NCBI RefSeq assembly: GCF_004027225.2
Contig: NC_044289.2
Location: forward strand, 7,119,761-7,183,760
DNA: 64,000 bases
Reading direction: 5' to 3'
Source: Strigops habroptila
Lineage: Eukaryota > Chordata > Aves > Psittaciformes > Psittacidae
Below, one piece after another: positions 45,401 to 60,531 of this stretch. Position 1 is the stretch's first letter. Each line of letters starts with the position of its first letter. The notes under the pieces are model-generated. The model was not told where the DNA came from and searched no databases. It worked only from the letters and a program-made list of their open reading frames with translations. A program made the translations under genes and the position numbers.

Positions 45401-48215
45401 CTGGGTCACACTTATGCAAATGCACAAGTTTTACCACTCTGCACTTGTGAATATCTTGGGGTTTGCAAACTTTTGCTGGCTTTGCCTTTGTACGTGCTGC
45501 CTTTGCTCTGGCAAAAGTCTTTTCCTTCCTCTTTCCATGGTAGTTCAAGATGAAATTAGGCACTCGCTTCCAAACCCACAATCATGCAGCTAGAAAAGCC
45601 ATGCATCTTGAATAGGAAATGCTGCATTGAAAATGCTTTCTCAACAAAATCTACATGGGGCAGACCAGCAGCTGATGCCCTTGTCCGCACGAGAAAGGAT
45701 TCCTGGCACAAAGCAGCTCATTTCAATGCTTCTGAGGCTTTGCTTTTCTTTCTTTAATATCACAACCAGCAGTATTACTGGTTTGCACACTCCATGCAGA
45801 AAATAAAGAGCAGCCATTCAGTGACTGATCCGGAATTTTTCATATGTCACCAGCATTAGAAATGATCCAGAAATACAAGTAACAAAGCTGCAACCTGTGG
45901 CCACAAAGGTACTTCCAGATACAATTAAATGTTCTCTTCTGCCCTGTGAGGGTGCTGAGGCGCTGGCACAGGGTACCCAGAGAAGCTGTGGCTGCCCCAT
46001 CTCTGGCAGTGTTCAAGGCCAGGTTGGACACAGGGGCTTGGAGCAACCTGCTCTAGTGGAAGGTGTCCCTGCCCGTGGCAGGGGATTGGAACTGGATGAG
46101 CTTTAAGGTCGCTTCCCCCCAAACTAGTCTGGGATTCTATAAGGTGGGGTGGACAGAGTGTATCCCCCTGCCCAGAAGGTGTTTACTTAAGTGCTTGCTT
46201 AATTGTCCATGGTTCTTCCTCAATCACCCACACCAGTGATTAGAAGTTTGTATTAACTGGCATAAATTACATGAGATTAAAAGTCCCTAGGTCAGAATTG
46301 TTTCGTCCATGGCACGACTGAAGTTTTACCTGTAAGATTTCCCCAGGAAAGCTGGGCACTGAGTCCACTTCCACTCAACTGCTTCCCTGAGAATAGCCCC
46401 AGACATATTCTCTGACGAGACTCTCCAGTATTTCCTCTTGGCTAAGTAACGCCTTGTTCAGTGTATCAGCTTTGGCAAATCCTATTTTGAATCACATTAT
46501 TTGCCCCCAGGTGGTGGAGATGGAGTCTGGGGGGTGATGACCTGCACCCGGGGCTGTGCGATTGCACATCACCCACGTAACCACATTGCACGTTGTTCTT
46601 CACGCACTTATTTGTGGACAGGATGGGAACATGTGAACTGGGCATTTGGGAGGGGGAGAAAACCTCCTGTCAACGTAATGTGTGTTTAAAAACCCTCTCC
46701 TATTTTTCTTTGGCAACAGAAAATGTTGTCAAACAGTATGAGAACTATTTCCCAAGCGCGGCCCCTCACATGAACTGTGTTTTAAACTGCACCACGAGGT
46801 GCAACATTTCCTGTGCAGACTGTGTTGCAGGTGTATGTGCAACAAGAAAGAAGTTACATCATTTCTCCAGCTGCGCTTGTGTCCTGGGTTCATTTTCAGA
46901 AACAGTTTTCCTTGTGAATGTGGAATAGTTTGGGCATGGTGATAACTGCAGAGCGTTACCTGTCCCACCAAAGCTACTGATGGTTGGCACGTGGTGCTTC
47001 AAGTCCAGCTAGCAGAAAAAACATATCCCTAATGTTTGTGTATTAAGTGTAACATTCAACTATTACAATAAACAGTACTGCCAGGGGAGTAGGAATCTTA
47101 TAAACAGTTAATAAAATATATAGTGGAAATAAATTTGACTTTTTCAGTTGTTACTCAGCTGAATTTGACAGGGTGTGCTGGGGCCATGTCTAAAGACCAC
47201 ACAGCAAGACGGGAAATGATCTTGCTACCACCATTACATTTCTTTAGCCATTTAAGAAAACTGAAAATATCATTCTTAGAAATAGAAACTCTATTCTCTG
47301 TATAGAAATCATATGATTCTATGACATTAAAAATGTAATTTCTGCTGACTTCACATGAAGAATAGTCCTCTTAGCTTTACATGCCTCAATGGAAAATTTT
47401 GAGTGCAAAAAAATGACTCACTGTGCCGGTACTGAGCTTTTTCCCCCCTACTATATTTTGTATGAAATTTCCAGGAATGCAGTTTATTTACAATGAACAC
47501 TGAGATCATAATTCAGGATGAAAAAAATAATTCCACTACACTGCTCATTAGACTTGCAGAGAATAGCACAATCAAGGCACTGACTTTGAATCAAGACTTC
47601 AGCGTTCTCTAACCCTTATAGCTGCAGCAGGGTATTTTGTCTATGTATATATACATAAAATTATAGCAGATGCAGTATGAATACACAAATAAAAGCAAAA
47701 CCCCTTGTAAGCTAGTTCCAGTCTTTCAAAATATACAAATACAGTATTCAAAATGGTTTGTGTGTAACATAGGGAAATTATCTATCACACGACAAGTTAC
47801 CTGGACTGTCACTGAAAGTCTCTGACAGCATAACGTCTCTAACATTACTACAGGATAGAGTAAAACTGTTGGAACCTTGAAGTTAAATATTTATTATTTC
47901 ACAAATGTGTTTATCCACAGATATTTGCTGCTTGGGAATCCTGCTTTATTCAGAGCCCTCCCCAAGAAGACATTCCTTCTGGTTAATAGTTTTGTAGCAA
48001 CAAAAAATGGTTTTGTGACAGTAGGTACATGGGCATTGTAAAGAGCTTTCTGTGCAGCTCAAGAGAACACTAAACATTGCCCACATCATGAAGCATCACG
48101 CTGAATTCAAACATCAAACCCTCCTCTAGGCCCTTTTGTCTTAATTGTTTATATGCTGTACTCAGAAAACCAGACCTACCTTTGCAGTTCTGTCGATTGT
48201 CACGTTTTTATCCAT
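27006..48215 (-). CDS. CASS4: CASS4 (HEPL), Cas-family adhesion scaffold
   Basis: CASS4 is a cytoplasmic docking protein of the p130Cas/NEDD9 family that acts in focal adhesion, FAK/Src signalling and cell spreading. Seven phase-0 coding exons (48180-48215, 35129-35557, 32755-32859, 31690-31839, 28948-30282, 28110-28169, 27006-27419) join to 842 codons plus stop; human CASS4 is 786 aa. The domains in order are: an SH3 domain (about residues 15-72, ALYDN...GWWRCSLHGRQGLAPANRL); a substrate region with repeated YxxP motifs (IYQVP, VYDVP, LYDVP, IYDIP, LYDIP, LYNIP, VYDIP); a serine-rich stretch (about TVSTSSNSSGES); a helical bundle (about LDLEVAIETL to NGKLLF); and a FAT-like C-terminal domain that ends TQQFRAMME. 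The 12-codon first exon matches the length of the human first exon. A degenerate Src-binding motif, CDYVQLQ, ends the large exon. Confidence 0.94.
27420..28947. other. CASS4 introns 5 and 6 around exon 6
   Basis: AT-rich introns that flank the 60-nt exon. Nothing else was recognised. Confidence 0.7.
28110..28169 (-). CDS. CASS4: CASS4 coding exon 6
   Basis: Small exon of 20 codons, AQKIISGKEVAKKSTDSKPK, with acceptor TTTGTAACAG and donor GTATTT. It lies between the bundle and the C-terminal domain. It is poorly conserved, so I call it from splice sites and phase. Confidence 0.72.
28948..30282 (-). CDS. CASS4: CASS4 coding exon 5, substrate domain and helical bundle
   Basis: 445 codons from LYDVPPKRES to DCDYVQLQ. 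The acceptor is CTGTTGCAG and the donor GTTAGT. It contains five YDxP/YNxP sites, HYNTLPNPRKSEWIYDIPVS (highly conserved with human), the serine-rich linker and the four-helix-type domain ending VSIIIANGKLLF. Downstream of the donor the frame meets a stop after seven more codons. Confidence 0.95.
31690..31839 (-). CDS. CASS4: CASS4 coding exon 4
   Basis: 50 codons that include EEQKQLYNILSSPEKAGG, parallel to human EKQQLYDIPASPKKAG. The YxxP proline is replaced by leucine here (YNIL). The acceptor is TTTGACCAG and the donor GTAAGT. Confidence 0.88.
32755..32859 (-). CDS. CASS4: CASS4 coding exon 3
   Basis: 35 codons: HLFTLPRACRASVPNIRSEV, then YDVPSTQRRESLLMQ. The acceptor is CCCTCTAAG and the donor GTGAGT. 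It parallels human LTLPRPVRASLPTLPSQVYDVP. Confidence 0.9.
35129..35557 (-). CDS. CASS4: CASS4 coding exon 2, SH3 domain
   Basis: The acceptor CTCTCTAG precedes NTLAKALYDNKAECSDELAF, then GDILTVLDQNVIGSEGWWRC and LHGRQGLAPANRLQLL, a complete SH3 domain. IYQVP motifs follow. The exon ends at CAG/GTAAGA. It has no ATG of its own, because the start lies in exon 1. A CR1 lies only about 90 bp upstream of the acceptor. Confidence 0.95.
35646..35928 (-). mobile_element. CR1 LINE 3' fragment
   Basis: Starts with CATAGAATCATAGAATTTGG, then GGAAAGGACCTTAAGATCAT and CCTTGAACACTGCCAGAGG, and extends to the AAGAACTTCTTCCTTATATC block. Reverse orientation, next to CASS4 exon 2. Confidence 0.96.
41311..41405 (-). 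mobile_element. short CR1 LINE 3' end
   Basis: About 95 bp: CATAGAATCATAGAATAGTT, then GGAAAGGACCTTAAGATCAT and CCTGCCATGGGCAGAGATG. Confidence 0.94.
44750..45090. promoter_or_regulatory. GC/CpG-rich patch in CASS4 intron 1
   Basis: Isolated GC-rich stretch in otherwise AT-rich sequence, with many CpG dinucleotides (GGCGCAGCGGCGGGTC, GGCCGGCAGCTGCTGCGGGG, CCCGCGGGGCGG). It includes a (CCCT)n run. It could be an alternative CASS4 promoter or another regulatory CpG island; sequence alone does not say. Confidence 0.5.
44980..45006. repeat. (CCCT)n microsatellite
   Basis: About six to seven tandem TCCC units within the GC-rich patch. Confidence 0.9.
45940..46142 (+). mobile_element. CR1 LINE 3' fragment
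   Basis: Contains AGAAGCTGTGGCTGCCCCAT, GGCAGTGTTCAAGGCCAGGT, GGTGTCCCTGCCCGTGGCAG and GGGATTCTATAAGG at the 3' end. Confidence 0.94.
48180..48215 (-). CDS. CASS4: CASS4 coding exon 1
   Basis: A 12-codon exon, MDKNVTIDRTAK, ends at AAG/GTAGGT and joins in phase 0 to NTLAKALYDN of the SH3 exon. The human protein, as recalled, begins with 12 residues before its ALLARALYDN, so length and phase agree. Evidence is position, phase, donor and length rather than residue identity. Confidence 0.75.
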
Positions 48216-51200
48216 TGCTGTCATTCACATCACTTGGAGCAATACAGATAACCACGGCAGGAGGGAGAGACTCTGGCGTTGCCCAGTCTCAGTGTGTTAG
48301 GAGCTACGTCTCAAGAAAGCACGTCTGCATTTAGGAACTTGTAGAAAAGATTCTCATGAAAGATAATTTCTGTGACAACAGCCAAGATTACAAAGAGCAG
48401 AAAACAAACCAGAAAAGCCCCGTTACCATCTACAAGCAAGAAAAAGAGCCTGTCTGCAAGTGGAATTTTCCTTGATCTCACTGTCACCAACTTGTCGCAA
48501 TTAACCGCAGTCAGAAGTTTCACCCTTTGGGTTTGCTACATGTTCCTGTATTTCCTCTTTTAGAAATGGAATGAACACAAGAATAATACATACCACAAGG
48601 GGCTGCACAATGCTTGATGGAAATAGGACTGCTACAGCAGTATCAATTCAGGATTTTGAAGACAGCAGTTTTTATGCCTTTCACATTTTCTCAACTTTTA
48701 AGACACTGATAGGGGTTTTTTTACAAAGGGGCTTTGGGAAAACCTTACCTGTTACCATCCACTCCTCGGGTGAATGCTGTGTGAAAGACTCCTCCCCGGC
48801 TGCACCAAGGCTCAAACACATACGACAAGGGAACGCATTCGGCTCCTGGCTTGCAGCATCTGCTCAGTGAGTAGAGCAGTTGTGCTGCAGCAAGTTTGAA
48901 GGGTCCCTTACAGCCAGCCAGAGAACTTCCTAACCTGAGCTACAACCATTGTTACTACTTTTCCTTTATGCATTTCATTTTCTCCTGGGATTCAGTCTCA
49001 TAGGCAGCTCTCACAGAAAGCCAGCCTCTCTGTCCAGGAAATGAGAAATATTCATCCCAGCACAGAACCTCCTCTTCAGTATAAAATCTGTTTAAAAGGG
49101 TGGCAAATTAGCCTAATTCCAGAAGGAGCCCTATAGGAAAGACTTTTCCTAGAGCTGGGTGCCAATCAGTGCCAAGTCAGTGTGCTGAGGAATGCTGAAG
49201 GCCGAGAGATACAAATCCATAGTTATGGTTGCCTTCAAAGCTGCTTTCACGCCAGCACGGCTCTCTGGCTGAACGTGTTAGCTGTGACACCACCTCGCCA
49301 CACTTCCATGACAGGTTCTTCCGAGGAGAAGCAAGAGGAGGTTACAGGTCAGACAGACACAACAGACCTTTAGGCAGGTGATGGAGGCTTTCTTGAGGTG
49401 GTAAATCCCGAGTACGACAGTGCTGCTCTGGGATGTAGCTACTGAGAGGCACAGACTGCAAAACTCATGAAGGGCAAGTGGCTGCACTGGAGTTTCAATT
49501 GATGAATACAGCTGCTGGGTTTGAAGGTTTGCTGACAGTAGCAGTATGATCACATGAAGAACGTTTACTGAGATACTTCCAGACTCGCACAGCAGAAGGA
49601 TGTATTCCCTCCAAGCAAGTGCAGATCAAACAGGGTGACTACGTGTGTGCGCAACCTTGTTCTTCACCAGGCAGCTATAGCTCCTCTTCACTTACACCCT
49701 TGCTTGCTCCCAGTGCTGTATAGCAGCCTTGCCCCTGCCAGCCACCTTCAGCTACCAGACCACCACTGGGATGCTGTAGCACTAGACCATTTCACTCCAG
49801 GATTGCATTATCTACCTAAAGAGGATGAGTGTAAGTTTCTTCCAGCCCTTATTCCTTAAACAGAAAACCCCAAACTTCTGGCCTAAGGCAAGATGATATA
49901 GATATGAAAAGCAAGAAAGGTGCCAGTGGCAGGATGTTCTTGTGTTAAATGAATAGAACTATTTCTACATTTTACAACTACATTTCTACATTCTACAACT
50001 ACTATTTTAAATAGTGTTCTTAAAATAGAAAGAGTCCAAACATCAGTAATAGATGTATTACTTAGGGACAGCCTCTTTAGCAGAGCTGACACGAATGCGG
50101 CATTCCCCTCAACCCTGTCACTGCTATCAGCTTAGCAGGCAGGCTGCAACAGAGGAGAGAGGCTGTCACTGCATGAGCACAGAGTGCCCCAAGCACTGTT
50201 TGTCAGGACTTCCCTTTTCCCTCCCACCAAGCTCTGGTTCTCCTTGTTTTCTCCACGAAAAGAGCCACCAGAACTGCTATCTCATGCCTCCCATTTTTCT
50301 GAAGTTTTAGAAACTTGAAGGAAAGCAAAGGAGGAGCAAAGAGGATTGCTGAGCCTAAGGCACATTTCCGGAGCAGTAGCTTTTAAGAGAAAAAATTGCA
50401 TTCTCTCTTTTAAAAAACAACCCCATATACTGCAAATGTACAGTCGAGTCTGATTCAGATGTAACACAATAAATAAATTCATCAAGCTTTAACATGTCCC
50501 CAAAGACACAGCTTTCTACTATTAATTCCTTCGTTATATAGAAAACTAGTATGTTTCCTTTATATATTAAATAACTTTTTAAAAGGTAATTTTTATTTAA
50601 ATACAGACAAAACCTGTACCCTCGTCAGCCCTCGATGACACATTTCATCAGTGGGAATGGGGAGTTAACCCAGCAGTAAGAACAATCTTACATTTAAAAA
50701 TCCTCATGAAAGCAAGTGCTGGACTTTTGACTAGAGGAAGCCTCCCAAACATGAAGCCCAAGAGCACTGTGCAAAGATGCCTCAACCAACACGTTTAAAG
50801 CTTTGCACAGGCAAGTGTAAAAATAAGTAGTGAGTTTTCAAACTTACAGAAAGGTTTAAGCACAGTTTCTTAATGATCTGTACTCCTGCTGAATGGGACG
50901 AAGTCTGGGAAACTTGGACTATTAGGGGTAATAAGGAGAAGAAACACTGAGTCTGGGTTTCTGAATAATTAAGAAAAAATGTAATTCAAGTGCTGTGTAA
51001 CAGACAGAATGAAAACTTCTCAATAAAACGAAGCAAAATGACATTTCTGAGGTACATATACAAAAATTAATATGCACAACAGCTTCTGGGAGAGGATACT
51101 AAAGGCCTCTATGGCAAAATTATTCTCATTTTCACATGCCACAGCACATTTTACATTTGCAATGTGGGTATTTCTTGAAAATACCATGAATTCACTTTGA

Positions 51201-51663
51201 GATCCCACTTGTCAAGATAAATTCAAAAGACGACCAGATTTTAAGTCTGAGCTTTAATACCAGAACTAGAACACCATTTCTGGAATTCATCTCAACAGTT
51301 TAAAATCCTGTTTCAAGTTCTTATGGCACAAAACTGGCTCAGAACTGAAGGGCCACTTGGCCAAATAATTAAAAAGAAAAAAAATCCACCAAACCCCCCC
51401 CCCCCCCAGACTAAAAGATACAAAACAGCTTTACAAAGAATGATCAGAACTAAAGGCAGCTTAAGGCTTCATTAAAGTATGTGCCAAGTTCTGCTGTTAC
51501 TTGTGTAATCCATTCTTTAAACAGACTTCAGTGGGATTGCACAGATACAACACAGAGCAAAACTGGCTCACACTGCTCAGTTTGTGCAAGATACAGTCAC
51601 ATTATTGTTTTGTGGGATTTAGAAAGACAGGAGAACAATTTTAATCCTTCCTGCAAGGATCAT
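48216..51663. other. intergenic spacer, CASS4 5' side to CSTF1 3' side
   Basis: The left end must hold the CASS4 5' UTR and promoter. There is no CpG island or TATA element I would commit to. A 14-C run is at 51394-51407. No gene was recognised. Confidence 0.6.
51394..51407. repeat. poly-C run
   Basis: Fourteen consecutive cytosines, downstream of the CSTF1 polyadenylation region. Confidence 0.95.
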
Positions 51664-51669
51664 TTTATT
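51664..51669 (-). terminator. CSTF1: candidate CSTF1 polyadenylation signal
   Basis: AATAAA on the minus strand, about 250 bases after the CSTF1 stop. Confidence 0.5.
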
Positions 51670-51916
51670 CTCTGCCCCCCTTCCCCCCTCCTTGAGTACA
51701 ATTGGAGATGACTGACAAAAATTGATGCCACACACACTAATAAAAAAAATTAGCATGGGGCAAAACTTAGTCTCAGTATTTTGATATTGTTTCTGCCACA
51801 CCTGACAGAATGAAAGACCACACACAGCACGGCTCTCATGTAGGCATCTGTCGGCAGTACAATCAATACAAGATGATAGAATGAATCTGGAGCATCACTG
51901 TTTTATAAAGTACTCC

Positions 51917-57478
<5,562 letters not shown>

Positions 57479-58163
57479 TCACGAAACAGGCACAACCTTC
57501 AAATAAAGCACATCCTGCCCAGTTTCAGTGCAGATACCTTTATTTCAGGTAAGAATCAGAGACATTAAACTGAAGGAAAAAAAAAAAAAGAAAAAGAAGG
57601 AAAAACCTGTTGCACTTGTCTGTAGAAATGAAAATCTCGCCAATAAACAGCACATGAACTGTATATTAAGAAGCAATAGAAGAGGCAGAAATAATGCGGC
57701 ATTAGTTAGCAGAATGATTCTGTCAGGACCTTTCACTGAGCCCCGCCAGAAGGCGGCCCCGGGCACTAGGGAGGGGATCGACCCAAACCATGCAGGGCTG
57801 CCCACCGCTGGCACCCTCCCGCCGCCCCGACCCGCTCCCTCCCTCTCCCCCCATCCCGGGACACCGCATCCTCCCCGCAAACCCTCTCGCAGCCCCGGGC
57901 GGCTCGGCCCGTAACCGGCTCAGGGGACCAATAACCGGGCAGCGAGGGGGCGTGGGGGAAAAGGGGCTGAATGACGGCGGGGAGTGCTTAGCCGGAGCCC
58001 TGGGGCCACAGTACGCGGGCTTCCAGCGCCGGGGGAGGGGCGGGCAGCTTCGGGCGGGGGCTGCGCAGGGCGAGGCCCGGCCCGGGCAGCGAAGCCGAAG
58101 CCGGGGGACAGCGCGGCGCCGGTACCTACCGACCCTTCCTTCTGCCTCCCTCGCTCTCCCCCT

Positions 58164-58172
58164 AAAATGGCG
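58164..58172 (+). promoter_or_regulatory. YY1-type site AAAATGGCG
   Basis: Matches the YY1 core (AANATGGCG) that commonly sits just downstream of CpG-island start sites. It lies in the candidate CSTF1 first exon. Confidence 0.55.
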
Positions 58173-58195
58173 ACCGGAGCCCTGAGCGCATCGAT

Positions 58196-58240
58196 GGGGG
58201 GCGGCGGCGGCAGGGGAGGAGGCGGCGGCGGCGGCCGGGA
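58196..58240. repeat. (GGC)n trinucleotide repeat
   Basis: Two GGC clusters separated by AGGGGAGGA. They read as a GCC tract on the CSTF1 strand. Confidence 0.85.
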
Positions 58241-58377
58241 CCGAAGAATGCTCCTCCGCGAAGGCTGCTGCATCGAGCGCCCGCAGATCGATTGGAGGCG
58301 ACTCTTGAATGAGAGAATCGCAGTATCACATGACCGTGACACTACGCGCGCGCGACCGGGCGCCAACAGGTCCCGAT

Positions 58378-58387
58378 GTCACGTGAC
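58378..58387. promoter_or_regulatory. palindromic E-box GTCACGTGAC
   Basis: Perfect 10-bp palindrome with a CACGTG core, of USF/TFE type. A related TCACATGA lies about 50 bp away, near 58326-58333. Confidence 0.55.
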
Positions 58388-58846
58388 GGGTGACGCGCCG
58401 AGGGAGCCCCCGAGCGGCGGGGCGGCAGCGGCCGCGCCTGGGGTCCCAAACCACGTCCCCTTCCCGCTCTCCTGCCCGGGAGGCCGGCGCCTTGGCCCGA
58501 GCCGGCACGGCCGTGCTCAGGGCGGGACGCAGGCGGCAGGCCCCGGAATCCGGCTCGCAGCAGGAGGGCGGCTGCTGGCGGGAGGAAGGGGCCGGGTGCT
58601 TTTGTGTCTCAGCCGTAAAGCTCCGAAACGCTGCTTCCGCTGAGACACCGCGATCCCAACCACGGGGACGTGAGCGGGCTGTGAAACAGCAAGTGCTGAC
58701 ATCGCTGCCCGGCGCTGCAGGCCGCCCCGACAGTCCCGCACCTGGTCTATGCGGCCGCAAGCACCTCCCGCTGCCGGACCGCTCAGACCCCGCAGGCTGT
58801 AGCCCGCCCCGAGAGCACGCCCCCCCCTCCCAAAAGTGCTACTCAC

Positions 58847-58966
58847 GTCAGCCTCAAGAAACGGCAGTCGAAGCGGGCGCGGGTCGAGGAGGGGAGATGC
58901 CATGCTACCCATGCCCCGTGGCAGCTGACGTCTATCACATGCTGCAGCGACACGGCGACCCGACAT
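58847..58966 (-). other. candidate CSTF1 alternative first exon
   Basis: An ATG at 58966-58964 opens 40 codons (MSGRRVAAAC... ending PFLEAD) up to a strong donor GAC/GTGAGT. Splicing to the CSTF1 acceptor at 57442 would keep frame through nine further codons into MYRTK. No homology is known to me. Confidence 0.3.
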
Positions 58967-60061
58967 CTTCTTTTTACCTATCCTGTACCACTTGTAAACA
59001 CCAACACACGCAACTGGCTCGCCTCCGCGCTTGTTTTCAGCGCCGCAGAGACAGTTAAAAGTTGCCTTCGATCGCGGTTCTTTAGAGACCTGAAGTACTG
59101 AACCTAGCTTCAGCTGCCGCTTGTCACTCGGCAGCCAAGGTCCCCCTCACAGGCGTGAGCAGGACCACAGGGGCAGCTGAGACAGCACAGCAGCCTCACG
59201 CTCCTGTTATGCTGCTACTTGCAAATCGCACTTGCTGATTGTCCGCTGCCGCTCGGCGTCTCCTCGAGAACCCGTGCGGTTTTGGGTACTGCCACTGGCG
59301 GCGGGTCACCGCTGCTGTGACACGAGGGGTCCGCGGGCCGGTGGAGTCACCTCAGGGCAGGCGCCCCCTGTCGCGCTGTGCTGGGCCGAGGCGGGGGAAC
59401 CCTTCGCACTTGTCCTCAGCAGCTGGCGGCACGTGGAGCACTGCCCCGGGCCGCGCGTCCCAGCAAGCGCAAGGCTGAGGCCTGTTTCACCCCTCTGCCC
59501 GTCCTCCCGCCCCTCGGGGCTGCTAGCTGCCACCGAGGCACCTACCTCACCGGCTGCACACAATGGCCCCCGGCCCCACTCGCGCTCGGCTCCACGCGAG
59601 GTGGCAGCACCGCCTCTCCCTCGCCCCGGGCCGGCGGGTGCGTGTGTTGGAGGAGGAGAGAGAAGCGGCTGGTACCTCGCGGGATGCGGGACGAACCTGG
59701 CGCCCTTCCCCCCGCGGCGGCGGCAGGCTCCGAGGCCTCGGTGGCTGTGAGGAGGGGACGGTAGTTGTAGCGTTGCCACAGGTGGGTGGTCTGGGTGTAC
59801 GCGATTTACGTAGCGGAAGACCCGAGCAGGCAGAGACTTAACGGAGCAAAGTGTGCGAGCGGCGCCGGTCCACGCAGTTGGAGTACGGAAGGAACCAGTG
59901 GCGGAGAGACGGTACGTAAAATACGCATGTAGCGCAAACACCGCCCTCGGGGCGGGCGGGGCGGGCCCGCGCGGGGTACGCAGCAGGCTGCCGTTGCGCA
60001 TGCGCCCCAGAGGCTCTCGGCGGCCAGGCTCGGCCTCGCAACGAGCGGAGCGTGCGGAGAG

Positions 60062-60151
60062 CCAATCGGCGGGCGGCCTGGTTGAAAAGCAGCCAATCAG
60101 CGGGCGCGAGAGGCGGTGGTTTAAAGGATATTTAAGGGAGGGCGGTTTGAA
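60062..60151 (+). promoter_or_regulatory. AURKA: AURKA core promoter: paired CCAAT boxes and CHR-like elements
   Basis: CCAAT boxes at 60062-60066 and 60092-60096 are 30 bp apart, the spacing typical of NF-Y sites in G2/M genes. Downstream lie two CHR-type hexamers, TTTAAA at 60120-60125 and TTTGAA at 60146-60151, each preceded by a GGCGG (CDE-like) block. This is the architecture expected for DREAM/MuvB-controlled mitotic genes. Confidence 0.7.
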
Positions 60152-60443
60152 TTCAAACAGTCGTGGCGGCCGGAGGTAGTGGAGCCTGTGGGTGAGCGGC
60201 CACCGGGGTTCCGCGCTGCGTGGTGGAGGTGGTTGAGGACCCGGCCCGCTAGGCCGTGGACACCGTGGGTGCTGGACGGGGCAGACCCGGCCGGTGAGAG
60301 GCTGCGAGCGCAGGGTGGTGGTGGCCTGAGGTGGTGGAGCGCCAGGCCTCGGGGCCTCCTGGCGCTCGCGTAGTGGGCTGGGGAGACCCGCGGCGTGGTG
60401 TTTTCTGTGGAGCTGATCTCTGTTTGCCACATCCTGTCTGTAG

Positions 60444-60531
60444 GCTAAGCTCTGTCTAGTTGCTGTTCACGGGCGCTATGGACCAGAATACAAAAGAGAA
60501 CCACTCTGGGTACCCCAGCCGCACTACAAAG
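60444..60531 (+). CDS. AURKA: AURKA exon 2, start codon
   Basis: The coding part is 60478-60531, 18 codons: [18 protein letters not shown]. The acceptor TGTCTGTAG at 60443 leaves a 34-nt leader. The donor is AAG/GTAAAT. The MD-x-x-x-KEN start matches human MDRSKEN. Exon 1 is non-coding and probably ends at the donor GTGAGC at 60192. Confidence 0.92.

Larger units (their letters stand above)
35558..48179. other. CASS4 intron 1
   Basis: 12.6-kb intron with CR1 pieces at 35646-35928, 41311-41405 and 45940-46142. It also holds a GC/CpG-rich patch with a CCCT microsatellite at about 44750-45090. Many short open frames exist, but none show homology or a convincing splice context. Confidence 0.7.
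58130..58330 (-). other. candidate CSTF1 5' untranslated exon
   Basis: A donor TCG/GTAGGT lies at 58130/58129, downstream (minus direction) of a GCC-repeat region and a YY1-type site. This fits a housekeeping first exon. The upstream boundary is a guess. Confidence 0.4.
57720..60420. promoter_or_regulatory. CpG island, divergent CSTF1 / AURKA promoter region
   Basis: 2.7-kb GC- and CpG-dense block between the first recognised CSTF1 exon and the AURKA start. In human the two genes are head to head with very close start sites. Here the likely AURKA start (about 60.15 kb) and the best CSTF1 first-exon donors (58130 or 58847) are 1.2-2 kb apart. Long open frames on both strands (for example 59306-60430 minus) are expected in stop-poor GC-rich DNA. 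Confidence 0.9.

Noticed and set aside
46593-46928. 111-codon cysteine-rich plus-strand frame
   Set aside because: The cysteine pattern is irregular, with no signal peptide or homology. It lies in CASS4 intron 1, and chance is the simplest explanation.
48311-48523. 70-codon minus-strand frame with a strong hydrophobic segment, just upstream of the CASS4 start
   Set aside because: It has no in-frame ATG and an in-frame stop just before it. It probably lies in CASS4 5' UTR or promoter sequence, so it cannot be a normal upstream ORF.
58390-59058. 222-codon plus-strand open frame, and a 219-codon one at 57984-58643 that contains a YY1-associated ATGGCG start
   Set aside because: Both lie in the CpG island, with low-complexity Gly/Arg/Pro composition and no recognised family. 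They are most likely a base-composition effect.
59306-60430. 374-codon minus-strand open frame between CSTF1 and AURKA
   Set aside because: It lies in the CpG island, where stops are rare. It is proline/arginine-rich without domains and spans the AURKA promoter and leader.
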